A program made the position numbers and the translations under genes. Source: Xanthomonas euroxanthea (GTDB taxonomy: Bacteria; Pseudomonadota; Gammaproteobacteria; Xanthomonadales; Xanthomonadaceae). From it: a stretch of DNA of 64,000 bases. Of this stretch, positions 1-10,494 are shown one piece after another. Location of the stretch: assembly GCF_900476395.1 (NCBI RefSeq), contig NZ_UIHB01000002.1, positions 527,126-591,125 of the forward strand, given 5' to 3'. A model generated the notes under the pieces. It did not search any database, was not told the origin of the DNA, and was given only the letters and a program-made list of their open reading frames with translations. Position 1 is the stretch's first letter. Each line of letters begins with the position of its first letter.

Positions 1-424
1 GGGATGGGTTCACGGCGTGTCCCGCAAGCGGTGAGGGCGCCGCGCCCTCGACGCTGCGCGTTGGCTGCAGGGCCCTGGCCCGCCCACCATCGCGGGACAC
101 GCCGCAAGTACGTCCATGTAGGCTCCGGCGCGGCATCCATGCCGCTCAGGGTCCCGCGACGGTGAGCGGGCAAGGACCTATCGAGATGGTCGGTGCGCAT
201 GGGTAAGAGCAGTGCGGGATGGGGCCCTGTTCGCTCATGACGTATCGGCTCCACATTTGATGCATACCGCACTACAGACAGGTTTTCACAAGAGCGCCGA
301 CCAACTGTCTGGTGCGGTGTCCTTGCCCGTTGCCGGAACATTGGCGGCATGGATGCCGCCAATGCGCCCCTGGGGATGGGGTCACGGCGTGTCCGGCGAG
401 CGGCGAGGGCGCTGCGCCCTCGAC
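1..424. repeat. Mosaic intergenic repeats upstream of the regA stop
   Basis: No convincing gene is present in positions 1-454. Two near-identical 52-base copies occur at 1-52 and 373-424, both starting gggatggg and ending ccctcgac, differing at a handful of positions. Between them lies a long inverted repeat whose arms, 85-98 and 151-164, match at 13 of 14 positions and enclose a smaller gcggcat/atgccgc hairpin. I associate such modules with intergenic DNA of Xanthomonas; that association is from memory. Function is unknown; the hairpins could act as terminators or mRNA stabilisers. Confidence 0.6.
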
Positions 425-454
425 CGATTTGTCCTCACGGCAACTGGCCGCGTT

Positions 455-1033
455 TCAACGTCCGGGCTCGCGTAATGGCCCCGGGCTTGGCCGCTTGGTC
501 AACTTGCGCTGCAGCGAGCGGCGGTGCATGCCGAGCAGGCGTGCGGCAGCCGAGACATTGCCGCCGGTTTCGTGCAGCGCCTGCTGGATGTGCTCCCATT
601 GCAGGCGGCTCAGCGGTGTCATCATTTCCCGCGCGGTTTCTTCTTCGTCCGGCTCGGGCAGCTCGTCGTCCTCTTCGCCCAGCGCCCGCATGATGGTGGG
701 GATATTGGCCGGCTTGGGCAGATAGTCGTCGGCACCGAGCTTGATGGCCTCCACGGCGGTGGCGATGCTCGCGTAGCCGGTGACCAGCAGGATGCGCATA
801 TCGGCGCGGATCTCGCGCAACGGCTGGATCAGGCTCAGGCCGGAATCGTGACCGAGCTTGAGATCGATCAGGGCGAAATCGGGCAGGGCGCTGCGTGCGG
901 TCGACAAGGCACTGGCCGCATCGGTGGCGGTCAGGGTGTCCACGCCGCGGCGGGCGAGGCTGCGTTGCAGCGTGCGCAGGTACAAGGTGTCGTCGTCGAC
1001 CAGCAGGCCGGTGCGCAGGGGAGTGCTTGTCAT
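455..1033 (-). CDS. regA: RegA/PrrA/ActR-family response regulator
   Basis: This 192-residue cytoplasmic response regulator pairs with the upstream sensor kinase. The receiver domain has the acidic pocket at residues 13-15 and the phospho-accepting Asp57 in FALIDLKLG. An acidic linker leads to a Fis-type helix-turn-helix near the C-terminus (NVSAAARLLGMHRRSLQRKL), the signature of the RegA/PrrA group that controls redox-responsive genes. I place the start at ATG 1033 because it overlaps the kinase stop as ATGA, indicating translational coupling; a longer open frame reaches 1108 but the receiver fold does not need it. Family assignment is firm. The regulon in this organism is not visible here. 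Confidence 0.9.
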   Translation of the reverse strand: MTSTPLRTGLLVDDDTLYLRTLQRSLARRGVDTLTATDAASALSTARSALPDFALIDLKLGHDSGLSLIQPLREIRADMRILLVTGYASIATAVEAIKLGADDYLPKPANIPTIMRALGEEDDELPEPDEEETAREMMTPLSRLQWEHIQQALHETGGNVSAAARLLGMHRRSLQRKLTKRPSPGPLREPGR

Positions 1034-2259
1034 GCGAGTGCCTCGTGTTCGGAGAGCGGCAGACGGAAACCGACGCGGGCGCCGCTGCCTTCGGCGGGCA
1101 GCATCCACAACTCGCCCTGCAGCCGCTCGACGGTGGCATGCGACAGCGCCAGCCCAACACCCATGCCGTCATGCTTGCCGCTGTTGAACAGGGTGCCGGG
1201 CAGCATGGCTTGCGAGGTATCGAAGCCCGGACCGTAGTCGCGTACTTCGCCGCTGAGATGATCCTGCTCCACGCGCAGCGTCAGGTCGATCTGCGGCCGG
1301 CCGGCCCGTTCGCCGGCATCGGCCGCATTGTTGAGCAACACCATCAGCAGATGGCTGACCCCGGGCTGCAGCAGCAGGCGCATCGGCGCATCGTCGTTGC
1401 GACGCAGCTCGATGGTCGGGCGCACCAGCCGCCATTGTTCCAGCACGTCCTTGACCGCGACTTCGCGGCTGAGGTGGCCGTTGTCGGCCGGTGCGGCCAG
1501 CGCCAGCACGCGCTCGTGGCACTGCACCAGCAGCTCGCGCAGGGTGTCCAGATCCTCGCGCAACTCGCTCTGGTCGCACTGGTCGGCGATGTCGTCGACC
1601 AGCAGCGTCATCGTGGCCAGCGGCGTGTTCAACTCATGCGCGACCGAGGCCGCATGCGTGGCCAGCGCCACGATGCCCTCGTTGCGCGCGAAGCGCTCGC
1701 GCAGCGTGGAGATCTCGCGCTCGCGTTCGCGCATCGACAAGGCCAGCCGGGTGGCGAAGGCCAGCACCACCACCGTGGACAACAGGAAGTTGGCGGCCAT
1801 GCCCCACATATGCAGGCTGAGCGGGTCGAAACTGCCGTAGGGCAGCGGCAGCCCGAACGCTGCACTGATCACATAACCGGCCACGCAGGCCGCCGCCACC
1901 GCCATCGCCCAGCCCAGCGGCAGGGCCAGCGCGGCCAGGGCGATCAGCACCAGGAACAGGGAGCCGAACGGGTTGGCGATGCCGCCGCTCCAGCCCACCA
2001 TCCAGGTCAGCACCGTGACGTCGACCAGGATGTGGCCGAATTCGGTGGCCGGGCTGACCGCGCCGCGATGGGCCACCCGCAGCTGTGCATACAGGTTGAA
2101 CACCGCCAGCGCGGCCACGCCGGCCCACAAGGGTTGCTGCGGCAGATCCAGGCCCATCAGCCCGGTGGCGACCAGGATGGTGGCGGCCTGGCCGGCAGTG
2201 GCCAGCCAGCGCAGGCTGCACAGGGTCCGCAGGAAGGAGGCGTCTGAGGAATTCATCAC
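1030..2259 (-). CDS. regB: RegB/PrrB-family redox sensor histidine kinase
   Basis: A 409-residue inner-membrane histidine kinase, first gene of a two-gene operon with regA. The N-terminal half has about six hydrophobic segments carrying the RegB quinone-binding signature GGIANPF at residues 92-98. The H-box is SVAHELNTPLATM with His208. Cys247 in LLVQCHERV sits where RegB proteins carry their redox-active cysteine. The ATPase domain has the N-box LLNNAADAG, DYGPGFD and GMGVGLALSH. In the family, oxidised quinone or disulfide formation lowers kinase activity and so links RegA phosphorylation to respiration. Length is typical. The start codon is doubled (ATGATG at 2259). Confidence 0.9.
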   Translation of the reverse strand: MMNSSDASFLRTLCSLRWLATAGQAATILVATGLMGLDLPQQPLWAGVAALAVFNLYAQLRVAHRGAVSPATEFGHILVDVTVLTWMVGWSGGIANPFGSLFLVLIALAALALPLGWAMAVAAACVAGYVISAAFGLPLPYGSFDPLSLHMWGMAANFLLSTVVVLAFATRLALSMREREREISTLRERFARNEGIVALATHAASVAHELNTPLATMTLLVDDIADQCDQSELREDLDTLRELLVQCHERVLALAAPADNGHLSREVAVKDVLEQWRLVRPTIELRRNDDAPMRLLLQPGVSHLLMVLLNNAADAGERAGRPQIDLTLRVEQDHLSGEVRDYGPGFDTSQAMLPGTLFNSGKHDGMGVGLALSHATVERLQGELWMLPAEGSGARVGFRLPLSEHEALA

Positions 2260-2376
2260 GGCAATGCTATGCGCTCGGGGGCGTGGCGGCCTGCGACAAA
2301 CCGTCGCATCGGCCTGGAAGACGGCGCGCGCAGCGCTTCAGCTGTGAGCGGACCGATGACAGGCTAAAATACCGCG

Positions 2377-3642
2377 ATGTACGACGCCGTGACTCGCCCA
2401 ACCCCTCCCGCCGACGCCACCGCCTGGCCGCGCCGCATCACCCAGGCCGTCAAGATCGGCAGCGTGACTGTGGGCGGCGGCCACCCGGTGGTCGTCCAGT
2501 CGATGACCAATACCGACACCGCCGACATTGCCGGCAGCGTCAAGCAGGTGGCCGACCTGTGGCGCGCCGGCTCGGAAATGGTGCGCCTGACCGTCAACAA
2601 CGCCGAGTCGGCCGCGGCCATTCCGCGCATCGTCGACAAGCTGCGCATGATGGGGATCGAGGTGCCGTTGATCGGCGACTTCCACTACAACGGGCATCAG
2701 CTGCTCGCCGCCGAGCCGGCCTGCGCCGAAGCGCTGGCCAAGTACCGCATCAATCCGGGCAATGTCGGCTTCGGCAAGAAGAAGGATCTGCAGTTCGCGC
2801 AGCTGATCGAGTTTGCGATCAAGTACGACAAGCCGGTGCGCATCGGCGCCAACTGGGGCTCGCTGGACCAGTCGCTGGCAGCGCAGCTGATGGACGAGAA
2901 CTCGCAGCGCGACACGCCCTGGGATGCCGGCCGCGTGCTGCGCGAAGCGCTGATCCGCTCGGCGGTGGATTCGGCCGAGCGCGCGGTGGAACTGGGCCTG
3001 GCGCGCGAGCGCATCATCCTGTCGGCCAAGGTGTCCGGCGTGCAGGAGCTGATCGCGGTGTATCGCGACATGGCGAGCCGCTGCGACTTTGCGCTGCATC
3101 TGGGCCTGACCGAAGCCGGTATCGGCAGCAAGGGCATCGTGGCCTCGGCCGCGGCGCTGAGCGTGCTGCTGCAGGAAGGCATCGGCGACACCATCCGCAT
3201 CTCGCTGACGCCGGAGCCGGGCCAGTCGCGCACCCAGGAAGTGATCGTCGCGCAGGAATTGCTGCAGACCACCGGCCAGCGCGCCTTCACGCCGATGGTC
3301 ACCGCCTGCCCGGGTTGCGGCCGCACTACCTCCGAGTTCTTCCAGGAACTGGCCGGCGTGGTGCAGAACCATGTGCGCGCCAAGATGCCGGAGTGGAAGA
3401 TCAGCAACCCCGGCGCGGAGAACATGACCCTGGCGGTGATGGGCTGCGTGGTCAACGGGCCGGGCGAATCGCGCCATGCCAACATCGGCATCTCGTTGCC
3501 GGGCACCGGCGAGGCGCCGTCGGCGCCGGTGTTCATCGATGGCGAGAAAAGCGTCACCCTGCGTGGCGAGAACATTGCCTACGAGTTCATCGATCTGATC
3601 GATCAGTACGTCGAACGCACCTATGTCCGCCGCGCCGGCTGA
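2377..3642 (+). CDS. ispG: 4-hydroxy-3-methylbut-2-enyl-diphosphate synthase
   Basis: IspG (GcpE) converts 2-C-methyl-D-erythritol 2,4-cyclodiphosphate to HMBPP in the MEP isoprenoid pathway. The 421-residue protein has the TIM-barrel N-terminus with [12 protein letters not shown], then the iron-sulfur domain. The [4Fe-4S] ligands are Cys311 and Cys314 (CPGCGR), Cys357 ([10 protein letters not shown]) and Glu364. It belongs to the short two-domain bacterial form. Its last 20 bases overlap the following PAP2 gene, suggesting co-transcription; pairing a MEP enzyme with a lipid phosphatase could reflect isoprenoid or undecaprenyl metabolism, but that is inference. Confidence 0.97.
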   Translation: MYDAVTRPTPPADATAWPRRITQAVKIGSVTVGGGHPVVVQSMTNTDTADIAGSVKQVADLWRAGSEMVRLTVNNAESAAAIPRIVDKLRMMGIEVPLIGDFHYNGHQLLAAEPACAEALAKYRINPGNVGFGKKKDLQFAQLIEFAIKYDKPVRIGANWGSLDQSLAAQLMDENSQRDTPWDAGRVLREALIRSAVDSAERAVELGLARERIILSAKVSGVQELIAVYRDMASRCDFALHLGLTEAGIGSKGIVASAAALSVLLQEGIGDTIRISLTPEPGQSRTQEVIVAQELLQTTGQRAFTPMVTACPGCGRTTSEFFQELAGVVQNHVRAKMPEWKISNPGAENMTLAVMGCVVNGPGESRHANIGISLPGTGEAPSAPVFIDGEKSVTLRGENIAYEFIDLIDQYVERTYVRRAG

Positions 3643-4321
3643 ATCGCCGGCCGGTTTCAGGGGATGGCTGCGCAGCAATGCGTGGCGCATGGCGTTGCTG
3701 TTTGCCGGCGTGCTGCTGCCGCTGGGCTTGTTCGTCGACCTGGCCGACGAAGTCCACGAACTGGAAAATTTTTACTTCGACGAGCCCTTGCTGTGGAGCA
3801 TGCGCAGCATCGCCACGCCGGGGCTGGATGCGTTTTTCGGGGTGGTTTCCAAGCTGGGTTACCAGTACGGGGTGATCCCGGCCGATATCGCCATCGTGCT
3901 GGTATTGCTGATGCTGCGGCGCTGGCGCGAGGGAACCTTTGCCGCACTCGGCTTTGCTGGCTCGGCCTTGCTGAACATGGGCGCCAAGCAGGTCTTCCAG
4001 CGCGACCGCCCAAGCCTGTGGGAATCGATTGCCCCGGAAAGCACCTTCAGCTTTCCCAGCGGGCATGCGATGGGCTCGATGACGCTCGCCGCGGTGGTGG
4101 TCTCGCTGGCCTGGAACACCCGCTGGCGCTGGCCGGTGGCCATTGCCGCAAGTGGGTTCGCGGTGCTGGTGGGGGTGTCGCGGATCTACCTGGGGGTGCA
4201 TTACCCCTCCGACATCCTGGGCGGCTGGTCGGCCGCGCTGGTGTGGGTGGTCGGGCTGTATCTGGTGATGTTTCGCGGCGCGCGGCGGCCGCATTGGCGT
4301 CGCCATCCCGCTTCGACCTGA
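3623..4321 (+). CDS. PAP2-family membrane phosphatase
   Basis: A 232-residue integral membrane phosphatase of the PAP2/LPP type. All three signature motifs are present: KQVFQRDRP (KX6RP), PSGH in the stretch [11 protein letters not shown], and [12 protein letters not shown] (SRX5HX3D). The active site faces the periplasm in known relatives. Likely substrates are undecaprenyl diphosphate or other lipid phosphates, which cannot be told apart from sequence. The start ATG at 3623 lies inside the end of ispG, so expression is probably coupled. Confidence 0.9.
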   Translation: MSAAPAESPAGFRGWLRSNAWRMALLFAGVLLPLGLFVDLADEVHELENFYFDEPLLWSMRSIATPGLDAFFGVVSKLGYQYGVIPADIAIVLVLLMLRRWREGTFAALGFAGSALLNMGAKQVFQRDRPSLWESIAPESTFSFPSGHAMGSMTLAAVVVSLAWNTRWRWPVAIAASGFAVLVGVSRIYLGVHYPSDILGGWSAALVWVVGLYLVMFRGARRPHWRRHPAST

Positions 4322-4402
4322 GGGCACGACCGCTTTGTGGTCGAACGCGGTCGGCGCAGGCCGGGATGCCTGGCGTGGCGCCAATACGCCGCTGCCTTTG
4401 AC

Positions 4403-5812
4403 TCAGCGAGGGCTTGCCAGCTCCCGGCGCTGCAACTGCAGCCCGATCACGCTGCCGATCACTGCCAGCAGAATCATGTAATACGCCGGTCCCATCGGGT
4501 GCTGCTTGAGCAGCATCACCACCACCAGCGGGGTCAGGCCACCAAACACCGCATAGCCCAGGTTGTAGGCGAATGACACGCCGGACAGGCGCACCACCGG
4601 CGGAAACGCCTCGACCATGACGCGCGGGATCGCGCCCAGGACGCCGAGCGCCGCGCCCATCAGGGCATACAGCGGAAACAGCAACCGCGCATCGCCGGCC
4701 AGCCGATAGAACAGCCAGGCGCTGGCGCCCAGGAATACGCTGCCGGCAAGCAGCACGCGTCCATTGCCGTAGCGATCGGACAAGGCGCCGGCCACGATCG
4801 AGCCGGCCGCCTGCAGCAGGACCGCAAGCAGATTGGCCTGCAAGGCGACCGCTGCCGGGTAGTGGTACGCGCTCTGCAGCAGCGTCGGCGTCATCAACGA
4901 CACCACCAGCACCCCGGCCGCCACCATCCAGGTCAGCCACAACGACAGCGCCACACTGCGTGGATGATCGCGCAGCACCACCTTGAGCGGCGTCTCGCGC
5001 GCCAGGGCACGCATTGCCATCAGCTCGGCGAACACCGGTGTTTCGTGCAGCCAGCGCCGCAGATACACCGAAAGCAGGCCGAAGATGCCACCGGCCAGGA
5101 ACGGCAGGCGCCAGGCGCCTTCGGCGATTTCCTGCGGTGTGAAGGCGCGATTGATCGCCCCCGCACTGAGCGAGCCGAGCAACACGCCGGCTGCCAGGCC
5201 GGCCGTCAAGGTCCCGCACGCCAGTCCCCTGCGCTGTGCAGGCACGTGTTCTGCGACGAAGACCCATGCACTGGGGACTTCGCCGCCGATGGCCGCGCCC
5301 TGCAGCAACCGCATCGTCAGCAGCAGTAAGGGGGCGGCCAGGCCGATCTGCGCGTAGGTCGGCAGCACGCCGATGGCCAGCGTCGGCAACGCCATCAACC
5401 CGATGCTCAGCGCGAACATGCGCTTGCGACCGAGCAGATCGCCGAAGTGCGCCATCACCATCCCGCCCAGCGGGCGGATCAGGTACCCGGCTGCAAAGAT
5501 GCCGAAGGTCTGCAACTGCCGCATCCACTCCGGAATGCCCGGCGGGAAGAACAGCTCCCCCAGCACCGTGGCGAAGAAAATGAAGATGATGAAGTCGTAG
5601 AATTCCAGCGCGCCGCCCAGTGCGGACAACGCCAGCGTCTTGTAATCACCGCGTGTGAGCTGGCTTGCTGGTGCGGTGCCTGTTGCTGGACGGGTCTTCA
5701 AGGCATGACATCCTGTGGCAGGTGATCGCGCGCCTGCGCGTGCTGCAGCCGCGGGGTGTGAGTCACCCATGTTCTCGCTGCGGCAATGCGCAGCTTGCAC
5801 GTTTGCACGCAA
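4403..5812 (-). CDS. MFS transporter, metabolite:H+ symporter family
   Basis: A 12-helix transporter of the MHS family (relatives of ProP, KgtP, ShiA). Seen motifs include LEFYDFIIFIFFA in helix 1, the loop AHFGDLLGRKRMFAL (MFS motif A), and RLLQGAAIGGEVPSAWVFVAE typical of the MHS group. The substrate, probably an organic acid or osmolyte, cannot be predicted. The conserved region begins only about 54 residues after ATG 5812; ATG 5770 and TTG 5701 are alternative starts, so the true N-terminus is uncertain. It is a single gene on the minus strand, convergent with the PAP2 gene. Confidence 0.85.
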   Translation of the reverse strand: MRANVQAAHCRSENMGDSHPAAAARAGARSPATGCHALKTRPATGTAPASQLTRGDYKTLALSALGGALEFYDFIIFIFFATVLGELFFPPGIPEWMRQLQTFGIFAAGYLIRPLGGMVMAHFGDLLGRKRMFALSIGLMALPTLAIGVLPTYAQIGLAAPLLLLTMRLLQGAAIGGEVPSAWVFVAEHVPAQRRGLACGTLTAGLAAGVLLGSLSAGAINRAFTPQEIAEGAWRLPFLAGGIFGLLSVYLRRWLHETPVFAELMAMRALARETPLKVVLRDHPRSVALSLWLTWMVAAGVLVVSLMTPTLLQSAYHYPAAVALQANLLAVLLQAAGSIVAGALSDRYGNGRVLLAGSVFLGASAWLFYRLAGDARLLFPLYALMGAALGVLGAIPRVMVEAFPPVVRLSGVSFAYNLGYAVFGGLTPLVVVMLLKQHPMGPAYYMILLAVIGSVIGLQLQRRELASPR

Positions 5813-5866
5813 CGGCGGGGCGGACGCACTTCGGGAAAGGCGCGCTGGCTGCGCCTTTGGTGGCGG

Positions 5867-6571
5867 TCAGTCGCGCACACTTGCGTGCGCGGCCGCTTCG
5901 GCATGCAGGGCGGTGGTGTCGAACAACGGCAACTGTGCATCGCTGCTGTCCACCAGCAGCGAAATCTCGGTACAGCCCAGGATGATCGCTTGCGCGCCAT
6001 CCTGGCCGAGGTCGGCCATGACCTGACGAAAATAGCCGCGCGACGCCGGCCGGATGACGCCCTGGCAGAGTTCGTCGTAGATCACGCGATGCAGCTGCGC
6101 GCGTGCGTCGGCCGGCGGTACCAGCACCTGCAGGCCGCGCGTGGCCAGGCGCTCGCGATAGAACGGCTGCTCCATGGTGAAACGCGTGCCGAGCAGCCCG
6201 ACCCGGGTGACGCCCGCCGCAATCAGCGCCTCGGCCGTGGCATCGGCGATATGCAGCAATGGCAGCGGCGTGGCGGAGGTGATCGCATCGGCAACGCAAT
6301 GCATGGTGTTGGTGCACAGCACCAGGAAGTCGGCGCCACCGGCATGCAGCGCGCGCGCCGCTGCCGCCATCGCCTGGCCGGCGCCGTCCCAGTCGCCGGC
6401 GTGTTGCAGGCGCTCGATCTCATGGAAATTGACGCTGTACAGCAAGACCTTGGCCGAGTGCAGGCCGCCGCAGGCATGGCGCACCCGCTGGTTGATGATG
6501 CGGTAGTAGGGCAGGGTGGATTCCCAGCTCATGCCGCCGATCAGGCCGATGGTTTTGCTTGGAACCGGCAT
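5867..6571 (-). CDS. Aspartate/glutamate racemase family protein (YgeA-like)
   Basis: A 234-residue cofactor-independent amino-acid racemase of the Asp/Glu family. The two catalytic cysteine motifs are present: CTNTMH in the N-terminal half and GCTEI near the C-terminus. The N-terminus IGLIGGMSWESTLPYYR is characteristic of the YgeA branch. YgeA-type enzymes act on homoserine and several other amino acids, supplying D-amino acids; the real substrate here is not visible. The gene appears monocistronic, with about 140 bases separating it from the EamA gene upstream on the same strand. Confidence 0.85.
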   Translation of the reverse strand: MPVPSKTIGLIGGMSWESTLPYYRIINQRVRHACGGLHSAKVLLYSVNFHEIERLQHAGDWDGAGQAMAAAARALHAGGADFLVLCTNTMHCVADAITSATPLPLLHIADATAEALIAAGVTRVGLLGTRFTMEQPFYRERLATRGLQVLVPPADARAQLHRVIYDELCQGVIRPASRGYFRQVMADLGQDGAQAIILGCTEISLLVDSSDAQLPLFDTTALHAEAAAHASVRD

Positions 6572-6709
6572 ACCGACCTCACCTTGGAACAGTCAACGAA
6601 TGTGCGTACGCATCGCCCTTCGATGCCCGGGGAGCGTGTATCGGCGCAGTGTACGTCGGCAGCGTCACCACGCCATCGCGCGCCGGCCAGGCCGCCTGCG
6701 GACGGTCGA

Positions 6710-7618
6710 TCACTCGCCCGGTTTTGCGCCTTCCAGCGGCGCATGCGTGGCGGCACGGCGTGCCAGCACGCTTTCACGATGCGCGATGTAGACGTTGGCA
6801 CTGATGATGATGGCCGCACCGACCAGGGTATGGTGTTCGATCGCCTCGCCGAACAGCCACCAGCCCAGCAGCGCCACCAGCGGCAGCTGCATGAAGCTGA
6901 TCGGCTGCAGTGCGGAGACTTCGCCCAGCTTGAGCGCGCGCGTCCAGAACAGCTGCCCGGCGGTACCGAAGATGCCGGTCGCCGCCAGCCAGAGCCAGTC
7001 GATACCGTGCGGCCAGGTCCACTGGAACAGTGCCGGAATCAGCGACATCGGCACCCAGAACACATAGGTGTAGAACACCACGGTGTCCGAGTCGTCGCTG
7101 CGCGAGAGCTGCTTGATCTGGATCGCCACCACGGCGCTGATCACCGCTGCCAGCAGCGCAATCAGCAGCCCGGGCGTAAAGGTGGACGAGCCCGGCCGCA
7201 GGATCACCAGCACGCCGATGAATCCGGCCGCCACCGCCAGCCAGCGCCGCAGGCGCACCTGTTCGCGCAGCCACACCACGGCAAGGACGGTGACGAACAA
7301 CGGGGTGGAATACGACAGCGAGATCGCCTGCGACAACGGCAGGTGGCCGATCGCCCAGAACCCGCACAGCATCGAGGCCAGGCCGATCAGGGTGCGTGCC
7401 AGATATTGCGGTAACTGCCGCGTGCGCGGCAGCGCCTTGCCGGGGCGCAGGATCAGCGGCAACAGGGCCAGCAGCCCGAACGCATTGCGAAAGAACGCGA
7501 TCTCGGTGGTGGTGATCGTGCTTGACGCCAGCCGGATGCAGATCGCCATCAGGCCGAAGGCGAAGGTACTGGTGAGCATCCACAGCGCGGCACGTCGTGA
7601 CGCCTGCGCTGCGGTCAC
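6710..7618 (-). CDS. EamA/DMT-family transporter
   Basis: A 302-residue drug/metabolite transporter with ten predicted helices in two EamA repeats (first from [19 protein letters not shown]; second from [19 protein letters not shown]). I choose GTG 7618 because it overlaps the murB stop as GTGA; a longer frame upstream only reads through murB in another frame. Function is probably export of a small metabolite. It is the last gene of the pyrD-murB-eamA run in which each junction overlaps by four bases, so all three are likely translationally coupled. Confidence 0.87.
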   Translation of the reverse strand: MTAAQASRRAALWMLTSTFAFGLMAICIRLASSTITTTEIAFFRNAFGLLALLPLILRPGKALPRTRQLPQYLARTLIGLASMLCGFWAIGHLPLSQAISLSYSTPLFVTVLAVVWLREQVRLRRWLAVAAGFIGVLVILRPGSSTFTPGLLIALLAAVISAVVAIQIKQLSRSDDSDTVVFYTYVFWVPMSLIPALFQWTWPHGIDWLWLAATGIFGTAGQLFWTRALKLGEVSALQPISFMQLPLVALLGWWLFGEAIEHHTLVGAAIIISANVYIAHRESVLARRAATHAPLEGAKPGE

Positions 7619-8667
7619 CAATGCGCTCCGATGATGCGTGGCTCCGGCTCCAGGATCACCGAATAACGCTCGCGCACCGACTCGGCGATGCGCCGCGCAA
7701 CATCCAGCAGTTGTGCACCGCTGGCAGTGCCGTAGTTGACCAGCACCAGCGCGTGGTCCGGCGATACCCCGGCATCGCCCTCGCGCCGGCCTTTCCAGCC
7801 GCACTGCTCGATCAACCAGGCCGCCGACAACTTGCCCTGGCCGGGCTGTTCGCCGGGATACACCGGCATGTCGGCGAATGTGGCCTGCAACGCGGCGATC
7901 TGCTCGCTGGGCAGCAACGGATTCTTGAAGAAGCTGCCGGCATTGCCGAGCACATCCGGGTCCGGCAGCTTGCGCCGACGGATATTGATCACCGCCTGCG
8001 CCACATCGGCGGCACCGGCCAGTTCGGCGCCCATGCTGGCCAGTTCCTCGCGGATGCCGGCATAGTCCAGCCGCAACTCATGCAGCAGCGGCAGATTGAA
8101 TTCCACCGCGACGATCAGGTAACGCTCCGGCTGCTGCTTGAACACGCTGTCGCGATAGGCAAAGGCGCACTCGGCCGCCGTCAGTCGCACGAATTGCTGG
8201 GCCTGCAGGTCGAAGGCATCCACCACATGGATGAAGTCGCCCACCTGCGCGCCGTATGCGCCGATGTTCTGGATCGGGCAGGCGCCGACCGTGCCGGGAA
8301 TCAAGGCCAGGTTCTCCAGCCCCGACAACCCCTGCTGCAGCGAATACAGCACCAGCGCATGCCAGTTGACGCCGGCACCGGCGCGCACGATGGCGTGGTC
8401 GGCATGGTGCGCAATGATGGCGATGTCGCGGTTTTCGAAACACAGCACGCAGCCCGGCGGGTCGCCGGCCAGCAGCACGTTGCTGCCGCTGCCCAACACC
8501 AGCAGCGGCTGCCCGGCGATCTCCGGTGCCGCCAGCGCCTGCGGCAGTGCATCGGGTGCGTGGATGCCCAGCAACCAGCGTGCCGTGGCTTCCACATGGA
8601 AGGTATTGAGCGCGCGCAGTGGCGCGTGCTCGCTCAAGCGCCAGCCGGCCTGCGCTGCAGCGCTCAT
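7615..8667 (-). CDS. murB: UDP-N-acetylmuramate dehydrogenase
   Basis: MurB reduces UDP-GlcNAc-enolpyruvate to UDP-MurNAc with NADPH and FAD in peptidoglycan synthesis. The 350-residue protein has the FAD-binding motif [13 protein letters not shown], the type I substrate-loop region with YRDSVFKQ, the catalytic serine stretch NAGSFFKNP, and the C-terminal [11 protein letters not shown] with the catalytic Glu. ATG 8667 overlaps the pyrD stop as ATGA, which fixes the start; the open frame extends further upstream only as a shadow of pyrD. It is longer than the Bacillus type and matches the E. coli type. Confidence 0.96.
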   Translation of the reverse strand: MSAAAQAGWRLSEHAPLRALNTFHVEATARWLLGIHAPDALPQALAAPEIAGQPLLVLGSGSNVLLAGDPPGCVLCFENRDIAIIAHHADHAIVRAGAGVNWHALVLYSLQQGLSGLENLALIPGTVGACPIQNIGAYGAQVGDFIHVVDAFDLQAQQFVRLTAAECAFAYRDSVFKQQPERYLIVAVEFNLPLLHELRLDYAGIREELASMGAELAGAADVAQAVINIRRRKLPDPDVLGNAGSFFKNPLLPSEQIAALQATFADMPVYPGEQPGQGKLSAAWLIEQCGWKGRREGDAGVSPDHALVLVNYGTASGAQLLDVARRIAESVRERYSVILEPEPRIIGAHW

Positions 8668-9719
8668 AACGGCGACACCGCACCGCCGCTGGGCGCCTCG
8701 CGGCGGCGGCGGATCGCATTGACGCATTCGCCGATCAGCGGCGGCCCGCGATAGACCAGGCCGCTGTAGCACTGCACCAGGGTCGCGCCGGCCGCCATCT
8801 TGGCCACCGCGTCGGCACCGGAGTTGATGCCGCCCACGCCGATCAACGGAATCGACTCGGGCAGGCGGGCGCGCAAGCGGCGCAGCACCAGCGTGGACTG
8901 CCCCAGCAGCGGTGCACCCGACAGGCCGCCAGCCTCGCCAGCCAGCGGATGATTGGCGATCAAGGTGCGCGTCACCGTGGTGTTGGTGGCGATCACGCCA
9001 TCCACCGCCAGGTCGGCCAGCACGCGCGCGGCCGCATCGATGTCGCGGTCGTTGAGGTCCGGCGCCACCTTCACCAGCATCGGCACGCGCTTGCCGTGTT
9101 GCGCGGCCAGGGCTTCCTGGGTTTCGCGCAGGTCGGCGATCAGCCGACGCAGCGCCTGTTCTTCCTGCAGTTCGCGCAAGCCGGCGGTGTTGGGCGAGGA
9201 GATGTTGACGGTGATGTAGTCGGCCAGCGGGTAGACGCGCTCCATGCAATAGCGGTAATCGCTGGTCGCCTCTTCGTTGGGCGTGTCCTTGTTCTTGCCG
9301 ATGTTGATGCCGAGCAGGCCGCCGCGACGACGCGCGCGTTGCACGTTGGCCACCAGCACATCCACGCCCAGGTTGTTGAAGCCCATGCGGTTGATCACCG
9401 CCTGGTACTCCGGCAAGCGGAACATGCGCGGCTTGGGATTGCCCTCCTGCGGCCGCGGGGTCACCGTGCCGATCTCGACAAACCCAAAGCCAAGCGCAAG
9501 CAGCGCATCGATGTGCTCGCCGTTCTTGTCCAGGCCGGCACCGAGACCGACCGGGTTGGGAAACATCAGCCCGAAGGCCGGTGTCGGCAGCGGCTCCGGG
9601 CGCCTGGCCAGCAGCGATGTGGTGCCGGTGCGGTAGGCAACATCGATGGAGCGCAATGCCAGCGCATGGGCGCGCTCGGCGTCGAGGGAAAACAGCAAGG
9701 GGCGGGCAAACGAATACAT
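8664..9719 (-). CDS. pyrD: Dihydroorotate dehydrogenase (quinone), class 2
   Basis: A 351-residue class 2 enzyme that oxidises dihydroorotate to orotate at the inner membrane, passing electrons through FMN to quinone. The N-terminal amphipathic helix [18 protein letters not shown] is the membrane and quinone-binding segment. FMN and substrate motifs include [13 protein letters not shown], the [13 protein letters not shown] region with the catalytic serine, and [11 protein letters not shown] near the end. First gene of a tightly overlapping minus-strand operon with murB and an EamA transporter. Confidence 0.97.
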   Translation of the reverse strand: MYSFARPLLFSLDAERAHALALRSIDVAYRTGTTSLLARRPEPLPTPAFGLMFPNPVGLGAGLDKNGEHIDALLALGFGFVEIGTVTPRPQEGNPKPRMFRLPEYQAVINRMGFNNLGVDVLVANVQRARRRGGLLGINIGKNKDTPNEEATSDYRYCMERVYPLADYITVNISSPNTAGLRELQEEQALRRLIADLRETQEALAAQHGKRVPMLVKVAPDLNDRDIDAAARVLADLAVDGVIATNTTVTRTLIANHPLAGEAGGLSGAPLLGQSTLVLRRLRARLPESIPLIGVGGINSGADAVAKMAAGATLVQCYSGLVYRGPPLIGECVNAIRRRREAPSGGAVSPL

Positions 9720-9724
9720 GTGGG

Positions 9725-10492
9725 TCAGTTCAATCCCCCGGCGAACACCCGGGTCTGGTATTGGAAGTCGATCAGCCCGTCGCGCGCGTGCGCATCGAAC
9801 AGCGTGCGCAGCGCGGCGAGCATCGGGACATGACGCGGGTCATGCGCCAGCGGCGCATATGACGAAGACAACAGCCGGCCACGCAAGGCATCGAAGTCCA
9901 GCCGTTGCACGTTGGGAACGCGCGCCATCGCGCGGAAGCCGTCGCCGAACCACGCCTGCATGGTGGCATCGTCCTGATAGCGCTCGGCCACGGCCGAATA
10001 GTCGGTGCCGTAGTCCAGCAGCAGTTGTTCGTAGCCGCGCAGGAAGTCGGTGGTGTCCAGTTCGCGGCTGTTCCAGTAGATCACCGCCAGCCCGCCGGGC
10101 TGCAGGATGCGCGCCCATTCGGCGCGCACCGCCCGAACGTCGAACCAGTGGAAGGCCTGCGCCGCGGACACCAATCCGACACTGGCGGCGGCCAGCCCGG
10201 TGGCCTCGGCGGTGCCGTCGACCGCGCGGAAGGTGGGGAATTCCGCCAGCCACTGTTGCGCGGCTTCGCGCATGGCCGGGTTGGGTTCCACCGCCGTGAC
10301 CGGATAGCCGGCCTCCAGGAACAGCCGGCTGGAAATGCCGGTGCCGGCACCGATATCGGCCACCGTGGTGGCCGGCGTCACGCCCAGCTCTTCGTGCAGC
10401 CAGCGCAGCAGTTGTGGCGGATAGCTTGGCCGGTAGCGCACATAGGCCGCGACGCGGTCGTTGAAGCGTTGGGCGGAGGAGGGCGCGGCCAT
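9725..10492 (-). CDS. Class I SAM-dependent methyltransferase
   Basis: A 255-residue methyltransferase with motif [20 protein letters not shown], the following acidic position in [12 protein letters not shown], and the region [15 protein letters not shown] seen in UbiE/BioC-like small-molecule methyltransferases. The substrate is unknown. I start it at ATG 10492, three bases after the stop of the DUF4190 gene; it ends five bases before pyrD. The tight spacing suggests that DUF4190, methyltransferase, pyrD, murB and EamA form one transcript. Confidence 0.85.
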   Translation of the reverse strand: MAAPSSAQRFNDRVAAYVRYRPSYPPQLLRWLHEELGVTPATTVADIGAGTGISSRLFLEAGYPVTAVEPNPAMREAAQQWLAEFPTFRAVDGTAEATGLAAASVGLVSAAQAFHWFDVRAVRAEWARILQPGGLAVIYWNSRELDTTDFLRGYEQLLLDYGTDYSAVAERYQDDATMQAWFGDGFRAMARVPNVQRLDFDALRGRLLSSSYAPLAHDPRHVPMLAALRTLFDAHARDGLIDFQYQTRVFAGGLN

Positions 10493-10494
10493 GC

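Noticed and set aside
435-1172. A 245-residue minus-strand frame over regA and the end of regB
   Set aside because: It is an Arg/Pro-rich out-of-frame reading of the two recognised genes.
895-2247. Long plus-strand frame opposite the RegB kinase
   Set aside because: Antisense shadow in high-GC DNA, rich in Gln, His and Arg with no domain.
5786-7414. 542-codon plus-strand frame over the racemase and EamA genes
   Set aside because: Antisense to two well-supported genes and lacks any recognisable motif.
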